Part shown: positions 14,325 to 22,517 of the stretch, piece by piece
Position numbering within the stretch: the stretch's first letter is position 1
Layout of the letters: each line of letters starts with the position of its first letter
Assembly: GCF_021025955.1 (NCBI RefSeq)
Contig: NZ_JAJNCL010000022.1
Coordinates: forward strand, 1-42,895
Source of the DNA: Rhodococcus qingshengii
Lineage (GTDB): Bacteria > Actinomycetota > Actinomycetes > Mycobacteriales > Mycobacteriaceae
Direction of reading: 5' to 3'
DNA length: 42,895 bases
Translations under genes and position numbers: made by a program
The notes under the pieces: model-generated
Seen by the model: the letters and a program-made list of their open reading frames with translations, nothing else
Told to the model about the DNA's origin: nothing
Databases searched by the model: none

Positions 14325-14480
14325 ATGCGCCAACCCAAGGGTCTGCTGTTCTGCTGTGGATGGTGGTCGCCATGGTGCTGGATCGATGAGGCACTACATC
14401 GGCTACGCATCCCGATCGAGTGGGTCTGTACCCGACATGACGACGCGATCACCAGGCAATGGGTGGATGGCGATGAGTGA
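14325..14480 (+). CDS. Small Cys/Trp-rich protein, 51 aa
   Basis: MRQPKGLLFCCGWWSPWCWI, a 51-residue protein with many Trp and Cys residues. The ATG at 14325 follows AAGGGG; the longer reading from 14253 would start inside the tRNA-like element. It is the first gene of the late region. Function unknown. Confidence 0.5.
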   Translation: MRQPKGLLFCCGWWSPWCWIDEALHRLRIPIEWVCTRHDDAITRQWVDGDE

Positions 14481-14601
14481 GACCAGAGGGTTCTTCTGGG
14501 TTGTGGTCCAACTACTTCGGATGTGGCTGCCACCTATGAACATTGGGCCTTGGCCTGGCGATAGGCATAAGGGCTGCGGACACCCCAGATCGGAGCCGTA
14601 A
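14473..14601 (+). CDS. Small hydrophobic protein, 42 aa
   Basis: MSETRGFFWVVVQLLRMWLP, then MNIGPWPGDRHKGCGHPRSE. It overlaps the previous gene by 8 bases and ends 5 bases before the HNH gene. A short hydrophobic helix is present (about 7-20). Function unknown; could be a coupling peptide. Confidence 0.4.
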   Translation: MSETRGFFWVVVQLLRMWLPPMNIGPWPGDRHKGCGHPRSEP

Positions 14602-14606
14602 CCGTC

Positions 14607-14912
14607 ATGGCATGGACCAATGGAGGCGCAACCCGCACCACCACCAAGGAGCACCGACGCTGGGCCAAAGCCATACTGCGACGCGATGGGTACCGATGCG
14701 TCGACTGCTGCTACCAGGGCACTGCCGGCAAGGGTGATGTCAACGCCGATCACGAGATCCCGGACGCTTTCGGTGGCACAACGACACTCGACAATGGCCG
14801 CACGAGATGCGTGCCCTGCCACAAGAAGAAGACGGGCCGTGAAGCTGCCGAAGGGCGCCGTCGAAAGCGTCAGCGGCCTGCTCAGCGCCACCCCGGCTTC
14901 CCTGTCGACTGA
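14607..14912 (+). CDS. HNH endonuclease (packaging-associated)
   Basis: A 101-residue HNH nuclease. C31 and C34 (CVDC) and C68/C71 (CVPCH) form the zinc site; D48-H49 (ADHEIP), N63 (LDNGR) and H72 form the catalytic beta-beta-alpha metal motif. Small HNH proteins directly before the terminase genes are needed for DNA cutting at cos in HK97-like phages, working with the large terminase. The C-terminus is very basic. It is followed by a 155-bp gap with palindromes. Confidence 0.9.
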   Translation: MAWTNGGATRTTTKEHRRWAKAILRRDGYRCVDCCYQGTAGKGDVNADHEIPDAFGGTTTLDNGRTRCVPCHKKKTGREAAEGRRRKRQRPAQRHPGFPVD

Positions 14913-14940
14913 CCACCCTCTGAGCTGCCCCGATGGACCG

Positions 14941-15038
14941 GGGGGTACCCCCTCCCCCCTCGTCAGGGGGCCACGGAGGGCATAGGGCCTCAGCCACAGT
15001 GTGAAATGCCAGGACTTCCGGAAATTCGCAGATTCACA
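14941..15038. other. Palindromes in the gap between HNH and small terminase
   Basis: GGGGGTACCCCC (14941-14952) is a perfect palindrome amid G/C runs, and TGTGAA (15000-15005) pairs with TTCACA (15033-15038) around a 27-base spacer. This 155-bp gap has no gene. It is the second candidate for cos or terminase-binding DNA. Confidence 0.35.
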
Positions 15039-15067
15039 CATTTCGACTTTCTCGGGGGTGATCAGCC

Positions 15068-15520
15068 GTGGCCATTGCCGGTCGAAAGCCCAAAGTCGAA
15101 GGTCAGCGCGTCAATCGTCATGCGCTCAAACACGACTGGACCGACGTCAAGGACATCCCGTTCACAGATGCGCCGAAGCTTCCCTCGAAGCGGCTGCAGG
15201 GCAAGGCCTGGCCGACGCTGACTCGCCGGTGGTGGAAGGCGATCTCGACGATGCCGCACTGCGTGCTGTGGTCGGATTCGGATTGGCAGTATGCCATCGA
15301 TACCGCGCTCATCGCTGCAGAGTTCCACGACGGCGACGTCAAGGCCGCCGCCGAACTCCGCGCCCGAGAGAAGTTGCTGGGCAACACGGTCGAGCATCGC
15401 CGCGACATGCGGATCCGCTACATCGACCCGGATGCAGCCGAGGCTTCTCCGCTGATCGAAGACGAGGACACCCCCTCGGCCGGCGTAGCGCAGATGGAGG
15501 ACTACCGAAATGTCCTCTGA
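15068..15520 (+). CDS. Terminase small subunit (probable)
   Basis: A 150-residue protein from GTG 15068 with the AGRKPK N-terminus typical of P27-type small terminases, followed by Trp-rich helices (AWPTLTRRWWKAIST, DSDWQYAIDTALIAAEF) and an acidic tail. Small subunits form rings that recognise packaging DNA. Placement between HNH and the large terminase, with the large-subunit start inside its last codons, supports the call. Confidence 0.75.
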   Translation: MAIAGRKPKVEGQRVNRHALKHDWTDVKDIPFTDAPKLPSKRLQGKAWPTLTRRWWKAISTMPHCVLWSDSDWQYAIDTALIAAEFHDGDVKAAAELRAREKLLGNTVEHRRDMRIRYIDPDAAEASPLIEDEDTPSAGVAQMEDYRNVL

Positions 15521-17267
15521 TCTTGACACTCTCCCTGGATATTGGATCGACCCGTCCGGCGCCTGGCGCACGATCCCCTGGCCTGGCGATCCGTCGAAGG
15601 AATGGAATCACCCCGATCGCCTCGCGGAACTGCCCGAGGTTTCGCTCGGTCCCGCGCTGATCCGGTTCGCCGAGAAGTGGTTCGTCAATCCCACCACTGG
15701 ACAACGCTGGAGGTTCACGCCCGGGCAGAAGATGTTCGTGATCCTCGCCTACGCCGTCGATCCGAAAACCGGCCGCTGGCTGTATCGTTCGGCGGTCAAA
15801 CGAGGCTCGAAGGGAACCGGCAAAGACCCGTTCGGTGGCTGCATCTGCCTGCTTGAGCTCATCGGGCCCTCGCAGATCGGTCGGGACGGCTCCGGCCGCA
15901 TCATCGGTATTCGCCACCGGCTCCCGCTCGTGCAGATCGCTGCGAACTCCGAGGCCCAGGCCAAAGACGTGCTGCGGGTCGCGAATGCGATGCTCCCCAG
16001 TGCAACGCGCGAGGAGTTCGGCCTCGACTGCGGCGACACTCGCACGACGGTGAATCAGGGCGGCCGGATGGAGCTCCTGACCTCCTCGCAGAAGACCGCC
16101 GAGGGTGACCCGGCGACGCACATCATGCTCAACGAGTCGCACCACATGACCGAGAGCAATGGCGGGCACCAGGTCGCCGCGGTGGCACGTCGCAACGTCG
16201 GCAAGTCGCCGGCGTCGATTCAAGCACGCGTGTTCGAGTACACCAACGCCCACCAGATGGGCAGCGACTCGGTTGCCGAGCTCTCGTTCGAGGCATGGCA
16301 GGCTCAGCAGCATCCGAACGCCAAGCGGCGCGACATCTTGTACGACTCGATCGAAGCACCGCCGGATACGGACATCACCGACGACGAATCCCTGCGCGCA
16401 GGTCTCGCTGCCGCCTACATGGATGCGGACTGGGCGGATCTCGATCGCCTCGAAAGTGAAGTCCTCGACTCACGTACGACCGTCGCGGACACGATTCGGT
16501 TCTACCTCAACGGGTTGGCCGCCGCGGCCGACGCATGGGTGGATCCGCGCAAGTTCGACGATCTCGCTCGTTCAAGCATGCGTCTCGAGCCCGGCGACCA
16601 GATCGCACTGTTTCTCGACTGCTCGAAATCCGAGGATGCGACCGGCCTCGTCGCCGCGCGCCTCTCGGACGGATTCGTGCAGACGATCGACATGTGGGCC
16701 AAGACTCCAGGCTGGGACGTCAAGAAGCAGGGCCCGTTCCGCGTCAAGCGAAACGAGGTCGACGACGTCGTTCGCCGCACCTTCGACCGCTACAAAGTCG
16801 TGTGGTTCGGCGTCGACCCCTCGCCTGCCAAGGATGACGAGGACGAAGCTCTGTACTGGATCAACCTGATCGATGACTGGCATCGCGATTTCAGGAAGAA
16901 GCTCAAGCTTTGGGCGACTCCAGGCGAGCAGGGCCACTCGGTCAAGTTCGACATGCGTCTCTCGCAGCGCGGCGGCGTGATCCGAAATCAGAAGTTCACC
17001 GAGCAGGCCGAACTCACCGTGAAGATGATCGACGACGACGGCACGCTGCTCCACGACGGAGATCCGCGACTGCGCAAGCACGTCCACGCAGCGAAGATGC
17101 GCCCGAACAAGTGGGGCGACTCCCTCGGCAAGAAGTCCCGCGACTCCGGCGAACTGGTCGACCTCGCGGTCTGCATGGTCGGCGCACTCCTCGGTCGACG
17201 CCTCGCACTCAACAGCAACAAGGTCCGCACATCCAGCGGAACGGGAAGGGTTTTGGTGTTGTCGTAA
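15510..17267 (+). CDS. terL: Terminase large subunit
   Basis: The 585-residue packaging motor. The ATPase has a Walker A at about 97-106 (KRGSKGTGKD), Walker B and catalytic Glu at 204-209 (HIMLNE). The nuclease domain starts about 365 with IALFLDCSKSEDATG (D370) and continues with further acidic residues (VWFGVDPSPAKDDED). It cuts concatemers and drives DNA into the prohead through the portal. A GGAGGA site precedes ATG 15510. The stop overlaps the portal start (TAATG). Confidence 0.95.
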   Translation: MSSDLDTLPGYWIDPSGAWRTIPWPGDPSKEWNHPDRLAELPEVSLGPALIRFAEKWFVNPTTGQRWRFTPGQKMFVILAYAVDPKTGRWLYRSAVKRGSKGTGKDPFGGCICLLELIGPSQIGRDGSGRIIGIRHRLPLVQIAANSEAQAKDVLRVANAMLPSATREEFGLDCGDTRTTVNQGGRMELLTSSQKTAEGDPATHIMLNESHHMTESNGGHQVAAVARRNVGKSPASIQARVFEYTNAHQMGSDSVAELSFEAWQAQQHPNAKRRDILYDSIEAPPDTDITDDESLRAGLAAAYMDADWADLDRLESEVLDSRTTVADTIRFYLNGLAAAADAWVDPRKFDDLARSSMRLEPGDQIALFLDCSKSEDATGLVAARLSDGFVQTIDMWAKTPGWDVKKQGPFRVKRNEVDDVVRRTFDRYKVVWFGVDPSPAKDDEDEALYWINLIDDWHRDFRKKLKLWATPGEQGHSVKFDMRLSQRGGVIRNQKFTEQAELTVKMIDDDGTLLHDGDPRLRKHVHAAKMRPNKWGDSLGKKSRDSGELVDLAVCMVGALLGRRLALNSNKVRTSSGTGRVLVLS

Positions 17268-18766
17268 TGAATGTTCCCCTTCTCGGCGGCGCGATCAGCC
17301 CTGTCACGCTCACGTCGGGCACTCAGATCCCCGATTTGAAGCCCGACGAGCAGAACACGCTCGACAAACTGATCCGGCAGTACATGAAGAAGCTGGCCCG
17401 CAACAAGATTCGCCAGACGTACTACGACTCGAAGAATCTGATCAAGGATCTCGGGATCGCCATTCCGCCGGAGATGGTCAACATCGAGATGGTTCTCGGC
17501 TGGCCTGCCAAAGCTGTCGACGGACTCGCGCGGCGCAACAAGATGGACGGCTTCGTCATCCCCGGCGGCTCCTCGCTGGAAATGGGCATCGACTCCATGT
17601 GGAACGCGAACGACATGGACATCGAAGCGCCCCAAGCTCATACGTCCGCCTACATCCACAGCTGTGCATTCGTGGCCACAACCAAAGGCGACGTCGCATC
17701 CGGCGAGCCTGATGTCCTGATCACCACCCGGTCAGCGATGTCGGGCACCGCGTTGTGGGATCGTCGCCGACGCCGACTCTCGGCCCACCTGGCGATCGTC
17801 GACACCTCGGAGGACGGAACCCCCACCGTCTTGATGATGTACTTGCCCGACGTCGTAATCACGATGACCCGCTTTACTCTCGGGTGGAAGGTCGAGCGCC
17901 GCAAGCACTCTCTCGGCCGACTCCCCGTCGAGCTGCTGGTGCACAAACCGAACCTCGAGCGCCCGTTCGGTGCCTCGCGGATTTCTCGGCCGGTCATGGC
18001 CCTCGCCGATTCCGCCCTGCGCACAGCAGTTCGCATGGAGGTCTCGGCCGAGTTCTACTCCTCGCCGCAACGATGGATCATGGGCGCCGACGAGTCGATG
18101 TTCATGGACGCCGAAGGCAATCTCAAGACCCAGTGGCAGGCGATCATGGGTCGCCTCTGGGCGGCCGGCCGAACCGAAGAAGGTGATCTCCCTGAGGTCG
18201 GCACCTTCGCTGCAGCGTCTCCGCAACCGCACTCGGATCAACTCCGGACGCTGGCAACGCAGTTCTCGGGTGAGACGTCGATCCCAGTCGGCTCTCTCGG
18301 TGTGGTGCAGGATAATCCGTCCTCCTCGGACGCGATCCACGCCGCGAAGGAAGACCTGTTGATCGAAGCCGAGTACTGCAACCAGGTATTCGGCACGACA
18401 TGGGTCCGAGCCGTCCTGACTGGTCTGCAGATCCGCGAGAACCGCGACGCCATCCCCGACGAATGGCGCAGACTGCGGGCCAAGTGGCGCAACCCCGCAA
18501 CGATGTCGCAGTCTTCGGCCGGCGACTTCGTCGTCAAGCTCATCCAGGCATACCCGAAACTGCAGGACTCGGCAGTGGGCCTGGAAATGATGGGCTGGGA
18601 CGAGACCACGGTCGCGCGAGCAATGGAAGACATGCACAAAGCCGCACTCGCGGGCCGGGTCGACGGAATCCTCAACGCCGGACGGCAGGTTGGAGACCCC
18701 AACGTGATCGAGATGGCAAGTAGGCGAACGCCTGCCGAGGACATTCCCGATGCCCCCGCTCAGTGA
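17267..18766 (+). CDS. Portal protein
   Basis: A 499-residue protein in the position after the large terminase, beginning MNVPLLGGAISPVTLTSGTQ. It has the SPP1 gp6-like portal layout: helical N-terminus, central RRKHSLGRLPVELLVHKPN and GASRISRPVMALADSALRTA, then FSGETSIPVGSLGVVQDNPS, and a helical C-terminal region. Start 17267 overlaps the terL stop; longer readings run through terL. Twelve copies form the DNA entry vertex and the base of the tail. Confidence 0.9.
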   Translation: MNVPLLGGAISPVTLTSGTQIPDLKPDEQNTLDKLIRQYMKKLARNKIRQTYYDSKNLIKDLGIAIPPEMVNIEMVLGWPAKAVDGLARRNKMDGFVIPGGSSLEMGIDSMWNANDMDIEAPQAHTSAYIHSCAFVATTKGDVASGEPDVLITTRSAMSGTALWDRRRRRLSAHLAIVDTSEDGTPTVLMMYLPDVVITMTRFTLGWKVERRKHSLGRLPVELLVHKPNLERPFGASRISRPVMALADSALRTAVRMEVSAEFYSSPQRWIMGADESMFMDAEGNLKTQWQAIMGRLWAAGRTEEGDLPEVGTFAAASPQPHSDQLRTLATQFSGETSIPVGSLGVVQDNPSSSDAIHAAKEDLLIEAEYCNQVFGTTWVRAVLTGLQIRENRDAIPDEWRRLRAKWRNPATMSQSSAGDFVVKLIQAYPKLQDSAVGLEMMGWDETTVARAMEDMHKAALAGRVDGILNAGRQVGDPNVIEMASRRTPAEDIPDAPAQ

Positions 18767-19991
18767 CCAACGGGAGATCCTCGAGAACCTGAACCTGCTG
18801 GCGGTCCGCGACGTCAATGATCTGTGGCGCGGCGCTACAGCGATGGATCTGTCCACCGACGAGTTCCGCGAGACGATCGTCACCGCCACGCCGGAAGTAC
18901 TCACTCCGTACGCCTCCACCGCGGCGGACTTATCTGCACAGTGGTATGACGATGCGGCACCCGAATTGCCCTACCGCGCAGCCCCTGCCGCGATCGCCGC
19001 CACCGAACAGATGGCGGCATCCACATCCTGGGCGCTGTACGCAACTGGGCAGCTTGCACTCGGTCGCCTCGCCGGACTCGCGCAGCGGACGATCTTCAAC
19101 GCCAACCGGGCAACGATCGTCGACAACGCCAAACGAGAAACCGGCGCCACCTGGGCACGGCACGCCTCGGCGACTGCCTGCGCATTCTGTCGCATGCTCG
19201 CCACCCGAGGTGCGGTCTACTCGTCAAAGGGTGCGTCGGTATCGGCCGAAGGTAGAGGCCGCTACCACGACCACTGTCACTGCATGGCGGTCATGGTTCG
19301 CCCCGGCGCAACGTACGAGCCACCGGCCTACGTCGAGGAATGGGACAAGGAATACCGCGACGCGGTCCGGGCAACGCCGAAACTCGGCGAACACGGCGCC
19401 ATCGACACCAAGGCTGTGCTCGCACACATGCGAGCCAGTGAAACCGTCAGTAAGGCGCCGCCAAGTCCTAAGGTCGCAGCAGGTGGAGCCAAGCCGCCGA
19501 TCAAACCGCCTGTGAGCGGGAAGATCATCCCCGGCGGCGAGGATGGCGAACCACTTCCGAAACGACTGACGCGAGCTGAGGCCGAAACGCCGCACATCGA
19601 CATCACCGCTCGAGACCGCCGACATATCCTCGACGGCGAACCGGACAACATCAAGGCCGGCGGACATCGATCCGGAGTCGGACGCCCAGGCAAAACCGAG
19701 TTCCCGCCAGACTGGGACGATGACCGCATCATCGCCGCGGTGCGTGCGACCGTCGACGAGCATCACTGGACCATGCAACGCGGTGATGCAACACTCCGCC
19801 GCCTCGAAATCGACGGAGTGATCGTCGAAGTCGCCTCGTACCCGAAGGATGGTGCGGAAATCATGCGGCATGCCTACCCAGTGAACGGAGCCGGTGTCGT
19901 CAAGAATGACCGGGCTACCGGAGAGGTGCGAGCGCTCGAACTCGACAGATCCGTTCTGTTTGAGCTCCCGCCGCGGCCACGAAAGCGATAA
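18750..19991 (+). CDS. MuF-type head protein with C-terminal EndoU nuclease toxin domain
   Basis: 413 residues in two parts. Residues 1-230 are a MuF/SPP1 gp7-like head protein that associates with the portal, with the usual Cys/His group (TACAFCRM 142-149; YHDHCHCMAV 172-181). A Pro/Lys/Gly-rich linker (about 236-270) follows. Residues about 280-413 match bacterial EndoU RNase toxins: RRHILDGEP (H292), AGGHRSGVGRPGKTEFPPDW (H306, K315), DDDRIIAAVRATVD, DGVIVEVASYPKDG. H292, H306 and K315 would be the catalytic triad. Such domains cleave tRNA or other RNA in polymorphic toxins. The following small gene looks like the cognate immunity protein. MuF fused to toxins is known in temperate phages; what it attacks here is not known. 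Confidence 0.85.
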   Translation: MPPLSDQREILENLNLLAVRDVNDLWRGATAMDLSTDEFRETIVTATPEVLTPYASTAADLSAQWYDDAAPELPYRAAPAAIAATEQMAASTSWALYATGQLALGRLAGLAQRTIFNANRATIVDNAKRETGATWARHASATACAFCRMLATRGAVYSSKGASVSAEGRGRYHDHCHCMAVMVRPGATYEPPAYVEEWDKEYRDAVRATPKLGEHGAIDTKAVLAHMRASETVSKAPPSPKVAAGGAKPPIKPPVSGKIIPGGEDGEPLPKRLTRAEAETPHIDITARDRRHILDGEPDNIKAGGHRSGVGRPGKTEFPPDWDDDRIIAAVRATVDEHHWTMQRGDATLRRLEIDGVIVEVASYPKDGAEIMRHAYPVNGAGVVKNDRATGEVRALELDRSVLFELPPRPRKR

Positions 19992-20000
19992 GGTGGCGAT

Positions 20001-20294
20001 ATGAATCAGGAGCAGGCCGACGCATACGATCGTGAAGCGGGCATCATCGCCGCTGCGATCCTGCCCAGCTTGCCTGTCGAGGCTCGTACCTACATCGAGA
20101 GCGTCCTCGATATTGGTGACCCTGCCTTTGCTGTCGATCTCGTGTTGCAAGATGCTATCGAGTTCAACCTCGTCATCCCTGCCGGCATCCGCGACCACAT
20201 CGATGCGTTTCTCAAGGTTCTGCCGGACACCGCGCCCGATGGCGACCGTATTCGCCAATGGACTGAACAGGTCAAGTTTCAAGTAGCCGCATAG
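20001..20294 (+). CDS. Putative immunity protein (MafI-like) for the EndoU domain
   Basis: A 97-residue acidic helical protein, nine bases after the toxin stop, with AAGGTGG before its ATG. ARTYIESVLDIGDPAFAVDL and VLQDAIEFNLVIPAGIRDHI follow the pattern of MafI-type immunity proteins (helix, GEPGxAL, helix, I-P motif), which neutralise MafB EndoU toxins. It sits between portal/MuF and scaffold genes, where no structural protein is needed. A terminator follows. The match is by eye and should be treated as a good hypothesis. Confidence 0.65.
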   Translation: MNQEQADAYDREAGIIAAAILPSLPVEARTYIESVLDIGDPAFAVDLVLQDAIEFNLVIPAGIRDHIDAFLKVLPDTAPDGDRIRQWTEQVKFQVAA

Positions 20295-20309
20295 CAACAC
20301 CGACATCGC

Positions 20310-20343
20310 AAAGGCCCCGTGAGCATTCCGCTCCGGGGCCTTT
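20310..20343 (+). terminator. Strong terminator after the immunity gene
   Basis: AAAGGCCCCG (20310-20319) pairs with CGGGGCCTTT (20334-20343). After a 1-base bulge the stem continues as GAGC/GCTC around ATTCC. It ends in TTT and lies inside the late operon, between the toxin-immunity pair and the capsid genes. Confidence 0.8.
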
Positions 20344-20346
20344 CGC

Positions 20347-20369
20347 ATGCCCAGACTAGGTCTGGGCAT
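20347..20369. promoter_or_regulatory. Perfect 10-bp palindrome right after the terminator
   Basis: ATGCCCAGAC (20347-20356) and GTCTGGGCAT (20360-20369) are perfect complements around TAG, starting three bases after the terminator stem. It may be an operator or a second RNA hairpin. Confidence 0.5.
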
Positions 20370-20421
20370 CCACATTCCCCCAGTGCCGCACGGTGCTGAC
20401 CTATCCCGCACGGGAGCAGAA

Positions 20422-21207
20422 ATGCAACACAATCGATCAGCACGTCTCGGATTCGCCACCTCGGCGGTCGACCTCTTCGGTCCAGCCGGATCCCGCGCCG
20501 CACGGCGCCATCCTCGTCGAGATCCCGATCCCCAGGCCCATCCCCAGGCCCACCCCCAGACGCCGGCAGCGACGCCGCCCGCACCCGCGGATCCGGCGAC
20601 ACCGCCCGCTGCAACCCCGCCCGCCATTCCTGCACGGGACGAATGGGCGACGACTTTCGAGGGAATGACACCCGCGCAGGTCAAGGATGCTCTGGACAAC
20701 TCACGCAAGTGGGAGACGCGAGCGAAAGCGAATCATCCCAAGGCTGAGAAGTATGACCAGTTCCTCGCAGGACTCACCGGTGGGACTGATCCGGCAACAC
20801 CGCCAGACCCGGCCAAGCTCACCACTGACCTCACCGCTGCACAGCGCGGGGAACGTGAAGCCAAAGTCGAGAACGCAATCTTGCGACTCGCGCCGGGTGC
20901 GGAGGCAAATGCCAACTCGCTGATCGACTCCCGCTCGTTCATGGCGAAGATCGAATCACTCGACCTCGACCCGAGTGCGCCGGACTTCGCGGCGAAGGTC
21001 ACCGCCGAGATTCAGGGCGCGATCACCGCCAATCCGTCGCTCAAGTCTGCGGCGCCGGTCAGTGTCGGCGTCGTCGTGCCCGGTGAGGGCAACACGCCCG
21101 CCAACACTCCTGATCTCGACGCACGAATCGCCGCGGCGACCAAGGCCGGAGACATTCAGACGGCGATGGCACTCAAGTCTCAAAAGCTCCACGCCGCAAG
21201 CAAATAA
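20422..21207 (+). CDS. Scaffolding protein (probable)
   Basis: A 261-residue protein directly before the capsid gene. After MQHNRSARLGFATSAVDLFG comes a Pro/Ala/His-rich stretch (HPQAHPQTPAATPPAPADPA), then a charged helical body (WETRAKANHPKAEKYDQFLA) and an Ala-rich C-terminus. This is the normal composition of siphovirus scaffolds, which guide capsid assembly and then leave. ATG 20422 has GGGAG before it; a reading from 20347 would begin inside the palindrome. Confidence 0.7.
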   Translation: MQHNRSARLGFATSAVDLFGPAGSRAARRHPRRDPDPQAHPQAHPQTPAATPPAPADPATPPAATPPAIPARDEWATTFEGMTPAQVKDALDNSRKWETRAKANHPKAEKYDQFLAGLTGGTDPATPPDPAKLTTDLTAAQRGEREAKVENAILRLAPGAEANANSLIDSRSFMAKIESLDLDPSAPDFAAKVTAEIQGAITANPSLKSAAPVSVGVVVPGEGNTPANTPDLDARIAAATKAGDIQTAMALKSQKLHAASK

Positions 21208-21249
21208 ACCCCGCCCGATCCACTCGGGCATCAGTGAAAGGACACTCTC

Positions 21250-22203
21250 ATGCCCGGAATTACCGGAATGGGGACCACCTACAACCTGCCGAACTACGTG
21301 GGCGAGCTCTTCCAGCTCTCCACCGAGGACACGCCGTTCCTGTCCGCAATCGGCGGCCTGACCGGCGGTGAAGACACCGGCTCCACGATCTTCACCTGGC
21401 AGACCGCTGACCTGCGCGATGCTGACGAAACTCGTCAGCGCCTCGAAGGTGCTGATGCGCCGACGGCTGAGGGCCGCAAGCGATCTTCGGGCAGCAACGT
21501 GCTCGAAATCCATCAGGAGCAGGTGTCGGTCTCGTACACCAAGCAGGGCGCCACCCGTCAGCTCACCGGCACTGACCCGATGCAGGCCGGAGTCCAGCCC
21601 GTCACCGACGAGCTCACTTTCCAGACCGCGGCGGAGATCAAGCAGATCGCACGCGACGTCGAAAAGTCGTTCATCGTCGGCACCTACAACCTGCCGACCG
21701 ACAACACGACCAAGCGCCGCACACGGGGCATCCTCGAAGCCGTCACCTCGAACGTGGTCACCAACGGCACTCCCGCCGCGCTGACCGAGACGATGCTGCT
21801 CGACCTCATGCAGCTCGCCTGGGAGAACGGCGGCATCCAGGAATCCGAGACCCGCACGATCGTCGTCGGTGCCAAGCAGAAGCGCGCACTGACGAAGATC
21901 TTCATCGACGGCAAGGGTTACAAGGAATCCACCCGCAATGTGGGCGGTGTGAACCTGCAGACCATCGAAACCGACTTCGGTCGCTGCAACATCATGCTCA
22001 ACCGCTACATGCCGGCCGCACAGCTCGCTGTCGTCTCCCTCGAAGAGTGCGCACCGCGGTTCCTCGAGATCCCCGGCAAGGGTCACTTCTTCGCCGAATC
22101 CCTGGCCAAGACCGGCGCGTCCGAAAAGGTCCAGCTCTACGGCGAGATCGGACTCAAGTACGGCAACGAGCTCAAGCACGCCAAGCTGACCGGACTGCTC
22201 TGA
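21250..22203 (+). CDS. Major capsid protein (SU10 type)
   Basis: A 317-residue protein beginning MPGITGMGTTYNLPNYVGEL, which fits the SU10/DUF5309 capsid group: FQLSTEDTPFLSAIGGL, FTWQTADLRDA, VSYTKQGATRQLTGT, DVEKSFIVGTYNLPTDN, RTRGILEAVTSNV, and near the C-terminus LYGEIGLKYGNELKHAKLTG. It forms the HK97-fold icosahedral shell. A good AAAGGAC site precedes the ATG. The stop overlaps the next start (TGATG). Confidence 0.9.
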   Translation: MPGITGMGTTYNLPNYVGELFQLSTEDTPFLSAIGGLTGGEDTGSTIFTWQTADLRDADETRQRLEGADAPTAEGRKRSSGSNVLEIHQEQVSVSYTKQGATRQLTGTDPMQAGVQPVTDELTFQTAAEIKQIARDVEKSFIVGTYNLPTDNTTKRRTRGILEAVTSNVVTNGTPAALTETMLLDLMQLAWENGGIQESETRTIVVGAKQKRALTKIFIDGKGYKESTRNVGGVNLQTIETDFGRCNIMLNRYMPAAQLAVVSLEECAPRFLEIPGKGHFFAESLAKTGASEKVQLYGEIGLKYGNELKHAKLTGLL

Positions 22204-22508
22204 TGGTCGCCGTGCGCTCGACGCGCTACCCCCAGTTGATCGTCTTCGACCTCGGCGTCAAGTTCATCGACGGCGTCGCCGAGGTCGACGACAAGAAGAC
22301 CCTCGACGCTCTCGCTGCGGTCGAGGGCATCGAAGTTCCCGAGCAGCCCCGCGCCCAGACTGCGGCCGAGAAGGCCAAGGCCAAGAAGGACGCTGAAGCT
22401 CAGGCGAAGGCGGACGCCGAAGCTGAGAAGGTCGCACTCGAAGCCTGGCTCGCCGCCGAAGCCCAGTGGACCGCAGAGCAGGCCGCGGCCACCAACGACG
22501 AGAAGTGA
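22203..22508 (+). CDS. Small Ala/Lys/Glu-rich protein after capsid
   Basis: A 101-residue protein. Residues 1-45 could form a small beta-rich fold (TRYPQLIVFDLGVKFIDGVA). The rest is a long helix of Ala, Lys, Glu and Gln (AEKAKAKKDAEAQAKADAEA), likely coiled coil. Its position fits a capsid-associated or head-completion protein. No family is recognised with confidence. Coupled to the capsid gene by TGATG. Confidence 0.65.
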   Translation: MVAVRSTRYPQLIVFDLGVKFIDGVAEVDDKKTLDALAAVEGIEVPEQPRAQTAAEKAKAKKDAEAQAKADAEAEKVALEAWLAAEAQWTAEQAAATNDEK

Positions 22509-22517
22509 GGTAGACCC

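Noticed and set aside
15339..16313. 324-codon minus-strand frame opposite the large terminase
   Set aside because: It is the shadow of terL, which has clear Walker and nuclease motifs.
19224..20708. 494-codon minus-strand frame opposite the EndoU, immunity and scaffold genes
   Set aside because: It spans a terminator and three well-supported plus-strand genes; long antisense frames are common in GC-rich DNA.
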